Shown piece after piece: positions 24,754 to 35,209 of a DNA stretch of 64,000 nucleotides. The stretch lies in NCBI GenBank assembly GCA_034359265.1, contig CP136890.1, positions 84,035,501-84,099,500 of the forward strand, written 5' to 3'. The first letter of the stretch is position 1. Each line of letters begins with the position of its first letter. The stretch comes from Canna indica (Eukaryota > Streptophyta > Magnoliopsida > Zingiberales > Cannaceae). The notes under the pieces were generated by a model, which was not told the DNA's origin, ran no database searches, and saw only the letters and a list, made by a program, of their open reading frames with translations. The translations under genes and the position numbers were made by a program.

Positions 24754-24946
24754 GATTGACTATGGATTGATGTAGATTTATGTGTATTGATGTGGATTAT
24801 ATGTAGTTAAATTACTTGATTTTGTATGGATTATGTGTTATTCTAAGTTTTATGTATGTGACATGTGAAATTCTAAGTTTTATGTATGTGGAATGATGTG
24901 TAGTAGTTGAATTGCGTATTGTGATATAAATAGTTGTGCTATAAAT

Positions 24947-25125
24947 GACAAAGTTCATGTATTTTAAGGTTAAAAGTAGTAGAGTTCATGTATTTTTAGG
25001 TTAAAAATCGCAAAGTTCATGTATTTTTAGGTTAAAAGTGACAAAGTTCATATTTTTTTAGGTTTAAAGTGGCAAAGTTCATGTATTTTTATGTTAAAGT
25101 AAAAAAGTTCATGTTTTTTCTCGCA
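24947..25125. repeat. Tandem repeat of 37-38 bp inside the MULE
   Basis: About five copies of a unit containing CAAAGTTCATGTATTTTT and AGGTTAAAAGT. The first motif is the complement of AAAATACATGAACTTTG in the MULE terminal repeat (about 22971-22988), so the array may have grown from terminal-repeat sequence. Confidence 0.8.
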
Positions 25126-25806
25126 AATATGTTCATATTTATTTGGTGCACAGTTCATTACTAACAGATTGAAACATGTTAAAACATATTGTCTTCAAAT
25201 ACACATGAGGGTAACATCAAAATACATAAACCAAACCACTTTATGGTAGTAGCTTTAGGTTATTATCTTTGTTCCCACCCCCAAATAACATACTAGAAAA
25301 TACGATACATACAACAAAAAACACCATACACACATTGTCCTTCCTTAAATTGACTTATTTCTTGTCATTCCTTAGTTGAATTATCTCATCTTCAAGTGTT
25401 GCAATTCTTTCTTGAAATGTTCTTTCTTTCATCTTGCTCAATTCTATCCTTTCTTCCATTAGCTTCAGTTTCTTGAGAAATTTTTTTTTCCTCAATCAAA
25501 CCTCGCAGAATATCCTTTGTGTGGTCGTGATCCTCAGGATCATGCCACAAAGAAGTGACAATCATTCTCCTGTGAAAAGATAGGAATAAGTGATTACAAT
25601 AAAGATAGAACTTTGGAGTGAGGTGATTACAAGGGATCATACCTTCCAATATCTGCATCCCCAAAATCTTCTTTCGGGATTTCTTTGGCTCTATGCGGTG
25701 AACAGAATAGCTCGCACGTTATGGCAACAATGCGAAGCAACAACCTGTCATGAATCCACTGAAGATTCCTCCATTCGTCCAACGATTTCCCTTCCTGACA
25801 TGATCG

Positions 25807-26241
25807 TCCCTTCGTGCCCTAATCGGGTGACAATGGCGACAACAAGGCGTGCCCTAATCCGGCGACAGCAAAGGTTCTCACTTTTCACAGTGTTTGAGCA
25901 GGTAAAATAAGAACTAGGGCATTGAGCGCACGCACCCAACTTGAAGACGACAAGCAAATTACCATTTTGCTCGTCCCCGTTTCAAAAAACATTAGCATCG
26001 GGGATGGGTAATTTCGTAATTTTATGTTAACCTTTACTCGGTCAGTGAAAATATATGCCACATTAGCAAAGTAACTTGCCACGTCGTCGCTATTAACGGC
26101 CATGTCAGCAAAAACCGTCAGAAATGACGGTGCATGCTAAATGGGGTAACATAATCAAAGTTCCTGTATTTTCTTACTAACGAAAAAAGTTTATGCTAAA
26201 AATGGGAAAATGTCAAAAGTCCATTTTTTTTTTGACATTTC
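25807..26241 (-). repeat. MULE right terminal inverted repeat
   Basis: Inverted partner of 22899-23336, ending (minus) GAAATGTCAAAA at the 9-bp duplication. Confidence 0.88.
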
Positions 26242-27583
26242 TTTCGATTATATCGGTGATTTATTAATTGTAGCAGTGGTATATGATGATAAAAGTGATA
26301 TAATAGATTGTAACAGTGGTATGTTGGATTATAGTAATGATATAGTGTTTTCTATATATAACTGATTTAGACGAAATTAAGAAGGTTTTCGGAAATTAAT
26401 TTTGGGGGCTTTCTTTGGTTGGATTTCAACGTATTATATATGAATCTTCATGTAATCGATGTTCTGGATTCATTGGTGAAGTCAAATTTTCCAAATGAGA
26501 TCTGTACCATTCGAACAGTTTGGGATTTTCGTGCTAAGTATGTTTATGATTTAACTTTAATATTAGAGCTAAAGAAGTGTTATTAGACAGTAGATCATCT
26601 CCTAGACTCCTATGAACCCTACACTATGTGACATTTACCTTATTGTGCTATTATTTATTGATGCTTGATTTAATATTATCCTTTGGAATTCCTTGCATAA
26701 TTATTGGAACTATGACAATCTAGATGATTTAGCTATGATAACATTAGTATTATTATGTCGATTATATTGGACATGTCATGTGCTAGAAATATGTTTGTAG
26801 GGTTATTATCATATGTGTTATTTACCTTATGCATTATGTATAAGTACTTATGGTAGTGTTCTTTACGTTGACATGTTATATTCATTAGTGCTCTAATTAT
26901 TATGATGATCTATTTGCGGCCCGTTAGCCTCGTGCTTCAGGCGGGGACACTTTACGGCCCAATGAACCTAAGGAAGTCTACAGCCAAAGAATACTGATAT
27001 TTAGTAGATGCGCTGTGGCGTGGGAACATTGCATAGTACCCGCATGCTATCCTTGGATAGTCGTTCTCCCTATACGAGCGGACGGGGAGAACCACTCTCA
27101 GGTGCGAGAGTGCAGGGGAAACCCATGGAGCTCTTGTCCATTCTGCTCTTGATTCACTAATATACTGCATATATGCGGTATTGATACATGTAGAGCTAAT
27201 ATAGTTAATTTTAAAGTTATACTTGCATATATTGGAGTTCATGGCATTTTGAGTTATTACCTTGGTGCTTGTCATATTGATATTGAATCATACTCAGCCT
27301 TCTGCTGACTTTTCTCTTATTTTTGCCCCAGATCCACATGTGTGACACATACAGAGTTAGTTGTTTTAGAGTTAGAGTTAGTATAGTGCTCTGGTACCGT
27401 ACATTTCATTTGGAGTGTTTTAGTTGTAGTTGTTTTTCAATGTTGAGCTTTAAATTTCCGCTACATTTTGGTTTATATAATTATGAGTTATTTTTTATCC
27501 TATTATGTCATCCTAATCACTGGTTACATTATCCTCTTGGGCGATGTTTGCTTCCTAAAGGAGACCCTAGGAGGGGTGTAACA

Positions 27584-27775
27584 AATTTGGTATCAGAGCA
27601 GGACCTAGTCCTAGGCATGGTGAGGGAGCCTATGTGAGAAAGAGCTGCCCGGGTGATGGGGTGGAGCCGCTACTAGGCTAGGCCTCACATGCCGATGACT
27701 TGGGTGTGATCCTGGGCTATGTGTTAGACTTGAGTTGGGTCTTGACGAGGACGTCAAGACATAAGTGAGGAAGAT
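27584..27775 (+). other. Primer-binding site, short interior and purine tract (second copy)
   Basis: TGGTATCAGAGC at 27588-27599, then GTGGAGCCGCTACTAGGCTA and GACGAGGACGTCAAGACATA, then GTGAGGAAGA before the short LTR. Closely matches 17991-18181. Confidence 0.7.
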
Positions 27776-28865
27776 TGTAATACCCTACTTTGGTCCCACA
27801 TAGGGAGAATATTGATGTTGGCTTATAAAGCTTGATGGGTGTGCTACCATCAACTTCAGCTTAAGCATTAGGCAAGTGATTAAGACCTATGAAGTTGATA
27901 TGTGATAATTTATGGTGTGTGTATGGTTTAGTGCCAAGGTTTAAAATCTCATACTGTACCGGGCGGTAAGCTCGGTATTGGGAGATACCGAGTATCTCGG
28001 TAAATACCGCCCGGTATGCCCGGTATTTATCAAATACCGGGCGGTATTTGATATCATACCGGGCTATACCGCTCGGTTTGACCTTGTGTACTGTAGCAAA
28101 TTATTGGGTATTGGAAAATACCGGTATCTCGGTAAATATCGCTCGGTATGCCCCGGTATTTAGCAAATACCATGCGGTATTTGCTGTCATACCGGGCGAT
28201 ACCGCCCGGTATGATCCAACGGCTCTTAAAAAGAGCCATTGGGTACTGTTTGGTACTGTATTAGGGTTTTTTCATAAATACAAGAGAATCATTACATTAA
28301 AATTTATATAGAGCGACACAGACCCACAATCGAAAGGATCCAAAAAATCTCAAATAGCGGGACCGCCGAAGACTCTGCGTAGCGCAACATAAGACGGTTA
28401 GGGCAAATCAGTCGCTACACATCCCAACATACGGTGTTGACCTTAGTTGTGTATATCCCCAAGATATGTACGAGTACGACAGACGTCATTCGTCCGCATT
28501 TTAAACATTATATTCATGTATTTGACATTTGAATATTAAATTTAAGTATTTCTTGATCAATTATATGTTATTAGAGTTATTTTTAACAGCAAAATCAAAA
28601 AAAAAATCCGGTATGGATTTTTCGTACCGGACCGTACCGTGTGTCGGTACGGTATCGGTACATACTGGTACCGATCAACGACCGAGATGATGACCGGTAC
28701 CGGTATTTTAAACCTTGTTTAGTGCTATGTGTTAGTTTAACTTGAATCTTGATAGTGAGGTCAAGACTCAGGTGGGACGATAAAACTTCAGTTTAAGCAT
28801 TTTAATTAGACCAATAGGTTGATCTATGAAGTTGATGAGTCAATTATCCCATCAAGTAGGGGTTG
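27776..28865 (+). repeat. Short LTR, diverged and split by a hAT-like element
   Basis: 27776-27910 matches the short LTR (TGTAATACCC, TTGGTCCCACAT, CAACTTCAGCTTAAGCATTA). After the hAT-like element at 27935-28717, 28738-28865 again has TGTGTTAGTTTAACTTGAATC, GACGATAAAACTTCAGTTTAAGCA and CAATTATCCCATCAAG. The second part therefore seems to include another diverged module end plus LTR. Confidence 0.55.
27935..28717. mobile_element. hAT-like MITE built of CCGGTA/GGCGGTAT motifs
   Basis: Terminal inverted repeats CAAGGTTTAAAAT and ATTTTAAACCTTG, flanked by identical TTTAGTGC at 27927-27934 and 28718-28725 (8 bp, hAT size). The interior is dense in ACCGGGCGGTAT, CGGTAAATACCG and GGTACCGG-type short palindromes at both ends, with an AT-rich middle and no coding capacity. 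Confidence 0.9.
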
Positions 28866-29435
28866 TACCATCCTTGCACCAAATAAATAATGAATATTAA
28901 TCAATCTCTTATGCTATCATCCAATGAAGTAAACATGCCACAAAAGATTTACTTATTACTCCATGGAAAGTGTTAAAATCTCATTGCATGACCAATTAAC
29001 TCATACTCTAGAAAAATATCAATATTACATGAAAGTAAAAATATGTAAATAGTATTTAAATTGTTACTAAAGTTAGAATACTCTACCAATTTTATACTTG
29101 GAACTTATACTATCATCTTATCTAGCTAATATCCTACTCGTCTAAGCTAATAAACATATTATTATATATACAAAAAGAGTGAGTTATAGCATAATAAAAA
29201 GCTAAGCTCACAATTTCATCACATTGCATAAAACCATTCCTTTTTAGTATACAGGAACTATCTTCATGTCTGTCAGATTTCATTTTTCCAACACTTTGTA
29301 TCAGTCATTACAATAAAATGTCACTTCTTCTAAATTTTTACCAACTCTGGAGTATTTCTTTTCCTGTGGCATTTCTTCTAGAGTCTAAAAATAATCACTT
29401 TAAACACACACAAAAAAATCAATAAATAATTCAAG
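28866..29435. other. Intergenic, 3' flank of P4H, with a copia gag scrap
   Basis: 29166-29235 repeats sequence from 11336-11402 (AAAGCTAAG-TCACAATT-CATCACATTGCATAAAACC), a piece of copia gag. The rest should include the P4H 3' UTR on the minus strand. Confidence 0.5.
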
Positions 29436-32400
29436 CTAGTACTGTTCTTCTCTCTGGTCTCTGATCCATTTAGTAGCTACCCATTTTTCGCCTTTTATCA
29501 CCGGGCAACTCCCATGAAGCGATGTCTGTGGAAACGAAAAAGAAAAATGATGATCGATTAAATAGAGAAGGAGAAATGAGTCCCATTTCATGATCTGCCA
29601 TCCACTTCAAACAAAACTATCAAGAAGGCCAATTAAGAAAGAAATAATGAGTCTAACATAAATTCAAGCTAAAAGAACAAAAGGCTATGAGCTACATTGA
29701 TTAGCAAAAAGAAAGTATAGTATGGCTTCAAAGGATAGAACTGCTTACAGGATCAATAGTGTGATTCACAAACATAGAATAAAACAAAATACCGTCGCCC
29801 ATTCGTGGCTTGATCTTCAAACCTATGCATTTTTCATAGTCATACCCTATATGCATAATGAAACCATTCTGCAAACCCAACACCATTCATGAATGAACTT
29901 AATGAGAGATTGAATGTATAGCATTTGCATATATATATAAGTTTTATGCTCTCACCTCGAAAGGAAAACAAGTTTCCCCTCCTTCCTCAACATCTGACAT
30001 ATACAATAAGAAAGTAGCAACCTGATCATATTTTTCCAAATTAATACTCCAATACTAATTTGTTATAATGTATTCTACAAAGTATAAGCCACTAGTGTAA
30101 GCACGATAACAACTATGTAGGTACAAGATGAGGCTAAGTAGATACCCTATGGCTTTTCTGAGGGCCATATTGAGCTGGATCAAAGGCATCATAATGAGAA
30201 GCATACCTCTGCCCTAGCTCATACCGAAGGATGTTGAATGCCTGAAACATGTTGTTATCATGAACGTTTTTTGACAACCAATATTCTTTGAAATCAAAGA
30301 TAATTAAGTGAAAGAAAAAGAAAAAATAGTGAGACTAATAATTCCTGAAGAAACGACCAGTTAACAAACAATTTACCTCTCCGTTTTCTCTTGGGATCTT
30401 GGTTACTCTGGCAATCTTTTTCTCTATTAGTTCCAATGTTCCAGTTGAATCATCTGATGCGCTGAGAAATGTCCCAGTACTGTTGAGCAAATATAAAGAC
30501 TATGAGATACCAAGACAAAGTGGCTATAATTGTTCCTTGTGTGTTTAGTAATTTTCTGATCGCTTTAGTTATTCGCTTTTTTCCATCTAAATCCAATCAC
30601 CCATTATATCTTCTTGTAGAAATGTGGCAATGTCTTCTTCCATTATAAAAAGAAAGCAAAGGAATCAATAGAGAAAGAATACAGGTTTAAATTTTTTTTG
30701 AAGCATAATACAGATTTAGAGTTATACCATATGTTTGAGTACTAGACCGAGAATTGATTTATTGTATCAATAAGTAATTTAATACCTCACTAAAAGTAAT
30801 GAAAAATGCCTCTTCTTTTTCCAAACAAGTAATAAAATGTGAAAGATATGGAGAAGTCTTATTGTATATACACAGAGCATTTAGTAGTTAGTACTCTATT
30901 AACTAACATCATATTCAGTCCAATCATGAACAACTTTGGAAAAAAAAATATAAGATTGCTCTTCTATCTTATGCATTAGAAGACATTCATAAGAAGATTC
31001 CGATAAATGTTAAGCAGTTTCTTCATTTATATATTAAAAATGAAAATAAATCCACCATATTATATAACTAGGAATGAATATAATTAAAAAGGCAATAGAT
31101 TCACCTTAGAAACTTGTTATGGACCTTAAATGATATCAATTTCTGCATAAACCTTGTGATGATGTTGACGCATCAAACATATATGGTTGTGCACGTTTCC
31201 CAGTATGATCATTCACAGTAGCAAAATACGAATATGCTAAAATGAAGTCAAGAATTTAGTTCCCAACTATTTCTAGAATTATCAAACATCCAAGGAGTTA
31301 CCTTGTTCTTATTCCTTTTGTATTTTCTTCTGTCTCCCCTTTTCTTAAGAATAGTGTTGAAGGTGTAAGTCTTGACTTTGCAGTTTTTATGATAGTTTGA
31401 CATTGGTCCACGGTTGCAAATTCCGGGAAATAAAATGCACGAGGTTTCCAGCTCAAAACCTGAATCCAAACACTAATGGATTAAAAACAAAAACTTGCTA
31501 GCTAGTCAGAAAATAATTTATGTCAGATTAAAGAGATGATAGCAAAATTGTTACATACATTGATCAAATTTAGCTGTTTGCAATATATGCCTTTTCATAA
31601 AAGCATTTGTGTTCTTATAATTTCAAATCATAAATGTTATGCTTATATGCCTTTGATTTATCTACCTTTGTTAACTAAAAATTTAGTAGGAAAACAGAAA
31701 GGTATATGTGCGTGTAAAGGGTGAGCACTTGGTACAATGGTAAAGTTTCTCTATTTTCACTTGGGAGACTAAGTAAGTCACGGAAATCACCTCTTTGCTA
31801 TGGAAAGAAAAAATCAGGCTAATCACCCTTGTATCATAGAAATGTGCTTGCGCATAGAGAAATTGACATAAAGAACATAAGAAAAGAGAAAATGCAGTTC
31901 AAATTGTTATTAATTGCCAGGGTAACTTCTTCATTTTCTTGTCAATGACGTTTGGGATCTGTTAGAAACTCCATTTGACCAAGCATGCAGAGTTCCAATC
32001 AACACCCAATAGTCTGGTCAGAGGAAGTTCTTTTAGTCATAAGTTGGAAAATATCTCCCAAAAACATGTTGACCAGATTAAACAAAGAATGCCATATCTA
32101 TCTTGACTAAGTATGAAGTCAAAAAATGCTGAACTGGGATACATCATAACAAAAGTTCCCTGTGGTGTTTGAATAGTCTTCTGATTCTTTTGAGCATTTC
32201 ATCAAGCATGTAATAGACTTAGATCCCTTCTTCACAAAATAAATAACTAAAATTAATATTTAAATACGACTCCCTGCATTGTCTTAATAAACATGATAAA
32301 CCAACCATTGCTTACACAAAAATCACTTAGACTTCCCTTTTCACATCTAATCTCCCCCCAATTCTTCACAAATGCACAAACCAGTCCAAATCAATTCCCC

Positions 32401-32769
32401 TCCACACTTACCATCCATTCCCAATAGAAGCATACAAAGATGCAGAGAAGGAAATAAAACCTGGAAGGGGATCAACGCATGATTAGACTCTCCGGTGATT
32501 CCATGGGGCACTGCCAGCAGCCGAACCTCCTCCCTCACCGATCTCCTCAAAGGCCAGCGGTCGCCACCTGCGAATGGCTGCAATTTCAGCAACCAATAAA
32601 TTAAGTGACAACTACAATATCAAACGGGAACATCAAATTGAGCAAGAAGGCGGCGCTGCACCTCAAGGAAGAGATTGGACCCGAAGAAGCCTGTCATTAA
32701 ACAGAGAGAGCAGCTGAGAAGCAAGATGGGGAGCTCGACCTTGGCCTTCCTCAGCCTGCTCACTCTCAT
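29436..32769 (-). CDS. P4H: Prolyl 4-hydroxylase (P4H13-like), ER membrane type
   Basis: Complement of eight exons: 32626-32769, 32461-32577, 31302-31459, 30377-30479, 30146-30241, 29956-30021, 29749-29868 and 29436-29525, giving 297 aa. Residues 1-11 are basic and a single hydrophobic segment (LPILLLSCSLCLMTGFFGS) follows, a type II membrane anchor placing the catalytic domain in the ER/Golgi lumen. The 2-oxoglutarate/Fe(II) domain is clear: VLSWKPRAFYFPEFATVDQC, SASDDSTGTL, the HYD iron ligands in SHYDAFDPAQYG, FLLYMSDVEEGGET, then the distal His in SLHGSCPVIKGEKW with the Lys that binds 2-oxoglutarate. It ends in IRDQREEQY. The family hydroxylates proline in extensins and arabinogalactan proteins. 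All joins keep frame. The exon 1 donor (after 32626 or 32632) is the one uncertain border. A SINE-like remnant lies in intron 2. Confidence 0.93.
31721..31810 (+). mobile_element. SINE-like (tRNA-derived) remnant in P4H intron 2
   Basis: GTGAGCACTTGGTACAATGG followed by TAAAGTTTCTC and AGTCACGGAAATCACCTCTTTGC resembles the head and middle of a common plant Au-type SINE (CAATGGTAAAG ... TCACGG ... GGAAAC-CCTCTTGC). The B box is poor and no tail or duplication was identified. Confidence 0.4.
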
Positions 32770-33316
32770 GGCGACTGTAGCACGAACTCTAAAGAACAAA
32801 CGTCTGTTAAGGTTACTAAAGAAATAAAAAAAGTTGAAGCAGAATTGAGATTGAGATGGAAGAGGGAGGTGTTATTTTTTTGCTGCAGCAGAGAAAAAAG
32901 ATGGTGGAAAAGGAAAAAAAAGTACAGGGGGCGAAGAAAGCACGCTGTTTTCTCACTTTCTGACGTGCACGTAGAAATTTTTATAGGCGAGGGAGGAAAT
33001 GGATTCTTGCACCTAGGAATCCTACGAGAATCTGCACTGACCAAAATCCATAGGGGAATACGATGAGAGATTTGTGGCGTGGATCGTGTGGGTATTGTTC
33101 GGGTATCTTTTGGGTGGCGCTTTCGCGCTTTTGACAAATTTGGAGATTTGACTTGGAAGACCATCGTACCAGTGGGCTGAATCCGGAATCCGGCACGTGA
33201 CACGCCACCCACAAAATTAAATTGAAGTAAAATTACAAAAAAATAAAGGATTAATTACTTAGTATATTCTTAACTTTGGGTGTTTTCTCACCCTGACATG
33301 ACATTACTAACTTATA
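32770..33316. other. 5' flank of P4H
   Basis: Contains the P4H upstream region on the minus strand. No defined promoter element was recognised. Open frames here are low-complexity and probably chance. Confidence 0.4.
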
Positions 33317-33752
33317 TTAAAAATACTGACATGATCTCCGACGAGAAGACCTCCACCTCGGCGCCCCCGCGTGAGCCACTCGGCGAAGGAGACGACCTTG
33401 GACTCTGAGGACTCGCAGGGTCGAACGCCAGTAGTCGGTGACGGTGGAGCTCCGGTGGAACGGGAAGGAGTCGAGGCTGCATTCTCGGAGATCATCGTCG
33501 GAGGTGCATGCGAATCTCGGAAGCTCGTCGTCGATGGTTTCAACGTCGTTGGCGCTACTACTCGGCGGCAGTAGTAGCACATGGCGGCGATGCGGCTGCG
33601 CCAGTCTTTGGTGACACAGCTGAACCGAAACAAGGGCTTAAGGGGAGCTTGGCGAGGATCTCTGCACAAAGGTCATCATCGTCACCGTTAATGACTGCTT
33701 GGCTACTGAAATCATCGTCTCCTTTGTTTCTCTGTTGAAAACCAAGCATCAC
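33317..33752 (-). pseudogene. F-box protein fragment, frameshifted
   Basis: The minus strand starts near 33752 with a frame containing DDDDLCAEILAKLPL. It then shifts near 33645 into a frame with KPLFRFSCVTKDWRSRI. Together these form a typical plant F-box motif (DDLxxEILxxLPxKxLxRFxCVxKxW), the part that binds SKP1. A third frame further on has SLDSFPFHRSSTVTDYW, like the segment before the first kelch or F-box-associated repeat. At least two frameshifts and the lack of the substrate-binding domain mark it as a fragment. Confidence 0.6.
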
Positions 33753-34221
33753 AGATGAATAAAAGTAGGAAACAATTTATAATCATGTACAAAGTATGTC
33801 TCCTCTGTTTCTTTGTTGAAAACCAAGCATCGTTTCTCCTTGTACAACCGCACACAACTGGCAGCACGTGAAGCAAGCTGCTTTCTTGCCATCAGGTCCT
33901 TAGGTGTCGCGATCCTTGGATCAAAGAGAGTCGAGACCCCAAAATGATCATCATAATGGCTTGATCCTTAAATCTATAGAGAGCAATACACAGAGCCACA
34001 GCAATAATAAGATTTGTCATAAAAGTAAACCAATAAAGGAGATAAGAGTACAGTAAGTAGAATGAAAAAAAAATCTCATTCGCGTCCTAGAATGATCAGG
34101 GAAGAGAACAAGAGACAGCAGAGAGCATTTTACAATGTTCCACAAATCTAAAAAAAACTTTAAATTCAAAAAAAATATCATTTCATTAGGAGTGGCAGAA
34201 TACATTTCTTAGACTCATATA
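33753..34221. other. Intergenic stretch between gene fragments
   Basis: A 25-bp phrase (TCTCCTTTGTTTCT-TGTTGAAAACCAAGCATC) near 33717 recurs near 33798. Nothing else recognised. Confidence 0.45.
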
Positions 34222-35064
34222 CTAGGGCCTTACTCTATTGGGCATTGCTGCATCATTGCCTATTGGAGCTGCAAGTAAGTTGAGTTCTGAATCCACATCG
34301 GGTTCCTTGTCTAGTTCTTCAGGGATATTGTAGCTTCTCCCGTGAGATTCTTGGATTTCTGTACTAATATCCATCACGTCTATCATCTTGTCTTGCATAC
34401 TCTGTATTTTATAAATAATTTCAGACACACTAAAGTGATGCATCTTCATACTCTTAGCTAAATTGACTTGTCGAAGTCAGATAAGCAAACACTCTTTTAG
34501 CACAAACTACCCCAAAATAAAACTAACATACATCAATGTCTGATATATTCACAGTTTTCATCACTCCTTTCAGCTCCTTGTTAGCATACTTTAATGTTGA
34601 CATCTGAAGAAGTCATTGATACATTTGTGTAAGCAATAACAAATTTTCTTAAAATATTAACTATGATAGGAGCTCTCAAAACATAGTTTGCTGAGCATCT
34701 TTAAGTCCTTCTGTAGCGAAGGCAACTTGATCAAGATTGAATGTTTGGTTATATATCATGTCACGCGAATAAAACTTGTATGAGCGGCCTGCTCATACGA
34801 GTTTATATGAGCAGGTCGCTCATCTTTCGCCACGTCAGCCCAACACGTATCTCGATGCAATAAAAAAATTGCATTTGAGTTCTGGATGCAATCAAAAAAG
34901 TGCATTTTGAATTTCAAGTATGAGTTTAATTTTGGATGCAATTATTTTATTGCATCGAGATACGTGCTGGGCTGACGTGGCGGAAGATGAGCGGCCTGCT
35001 CATATAAACTCATATGAGCAGGCCGCTCATACAAGTTTTATTCATGTCACGCTACCCTTCATAC
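34222..35064 (-). pseudogene. VPS60: VPS60/CHMP5 (ESCRT-III) partial gene with a MITE inside an exon
   Basis: Three minus-strand exons are recognisable. The first (35064 down to about 34683) gives Tyr-Glu-Gly-stop-Arg-Asp, is split by the MITE at 34767-35043, and resumes with IYNQTFNLDQVAF and EGLKDAQQTM. The second (34532-34603) is MSTLKYANKELKGVMKTV plus NISDID. The third (34222-34401) is SMQDKMIDVMDISTEIQES, GRSYNIPEELDKEPDVDSEL and ends AMPNRVRP-stop. This is the middle and end of plant VPS60, an ESCRT-III subunit of multivesicular bodies. Three faults are visible: an in-frame TAG where family members have Gln, the MITE, and loss of about 30 acidic residues between the EEL and DKEPD segments. 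The N-terminal exons were not found upstream. Exons 2 and 3 retain good splice sites and frame, so the loss of function looks fairly recent. Confidence 0.85.
34767..35043. mobile_element. MULE-type hairpin MITE inserted in VPS60 coding sequence
   Basis: 277 bp with terminal inverted repeats of about 105 bp starting GAATAAAACTTGTATGAGCG. It is flanked by identical ATGTCACGC at 34758-34766 and 35044-35052 (9 bp, Mutator size). The arms contain a smaller nested palindrome of TATGAGCGGCCTGCTCATA type and a shared CACGTCAGCCCA. A transcript would fold into a long near-perfect hairpin. Non-coding. Confidence 0.93.
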
Positions 35065-35209
35065 CTGGTCAAACCAAAGAGAACATTGTCAGTGGGTGAA
35101 TGAAACACGGCAAATAAAATGGCATATATTGGAAGAGAATAAAATAAAAATTTTAGTCAGCAAAAAATAGTGCGCTATGAATGATTGGAGGTGGAGGGGG
35201 TGCACCCGA

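Larger units (their letters stand above)
22899..26241 (+). mobile_element. Mutator-like element (MULE) with long terminal inverted repeats
   Basis: The 3343-bp element is flanked by identical TTTCGATTA at 22890-22898 and 26242-26250, the 9-bp duplication typical of Mutator. Terminal inverted repeats of about 435 bp run from 22899 to about 23336 and from about 25807 to 26241. They share TTTTTAGCATAAACTTTTT, a TTTGATTMCGTTACCCCATT segment, ATTTTACCTGCTCRAACACT and CCGGATTAGGGCACG. The interior holds both ends of a MULE transposase gene but no catalytic core, so it is a deletion derivative. It landed inside the gypsy LTR and is younger than it. Confidence 0.92.
22338..27583 (+). mobile_element. 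Ty3/gypsy long LTR split by a MULE
   Basis: Two flanking parts, 22338-22889 and 26251-27583, are joined by the 9-bp MULE duplication. The first part is GC-rich (22560-22850). The second has GTAGCAGTGGTATATGATG and TGTAACAGTGGTATG (compare GTTATAGCAGTG in the LTR at 58441), then GGTGCGAGAGTGCAGGGGAAA, TCATACTCAGCCTTCTGCTGA, CAGATCCACATGTGTGA and a GTAACA end at 27583 before a primer-binding site. Its true start is uncertain because the minus gypsy fragment abuts at 22337. Short open frames inside are chance products of GC-rich sequence. Confidence 0.65.

Noticed and set aside
31721..31810. Functional tRNA gene
   Set aside because: An A-box-like start is present, but no cloverleaf can be drawn and the wording fits a plant SINE better.
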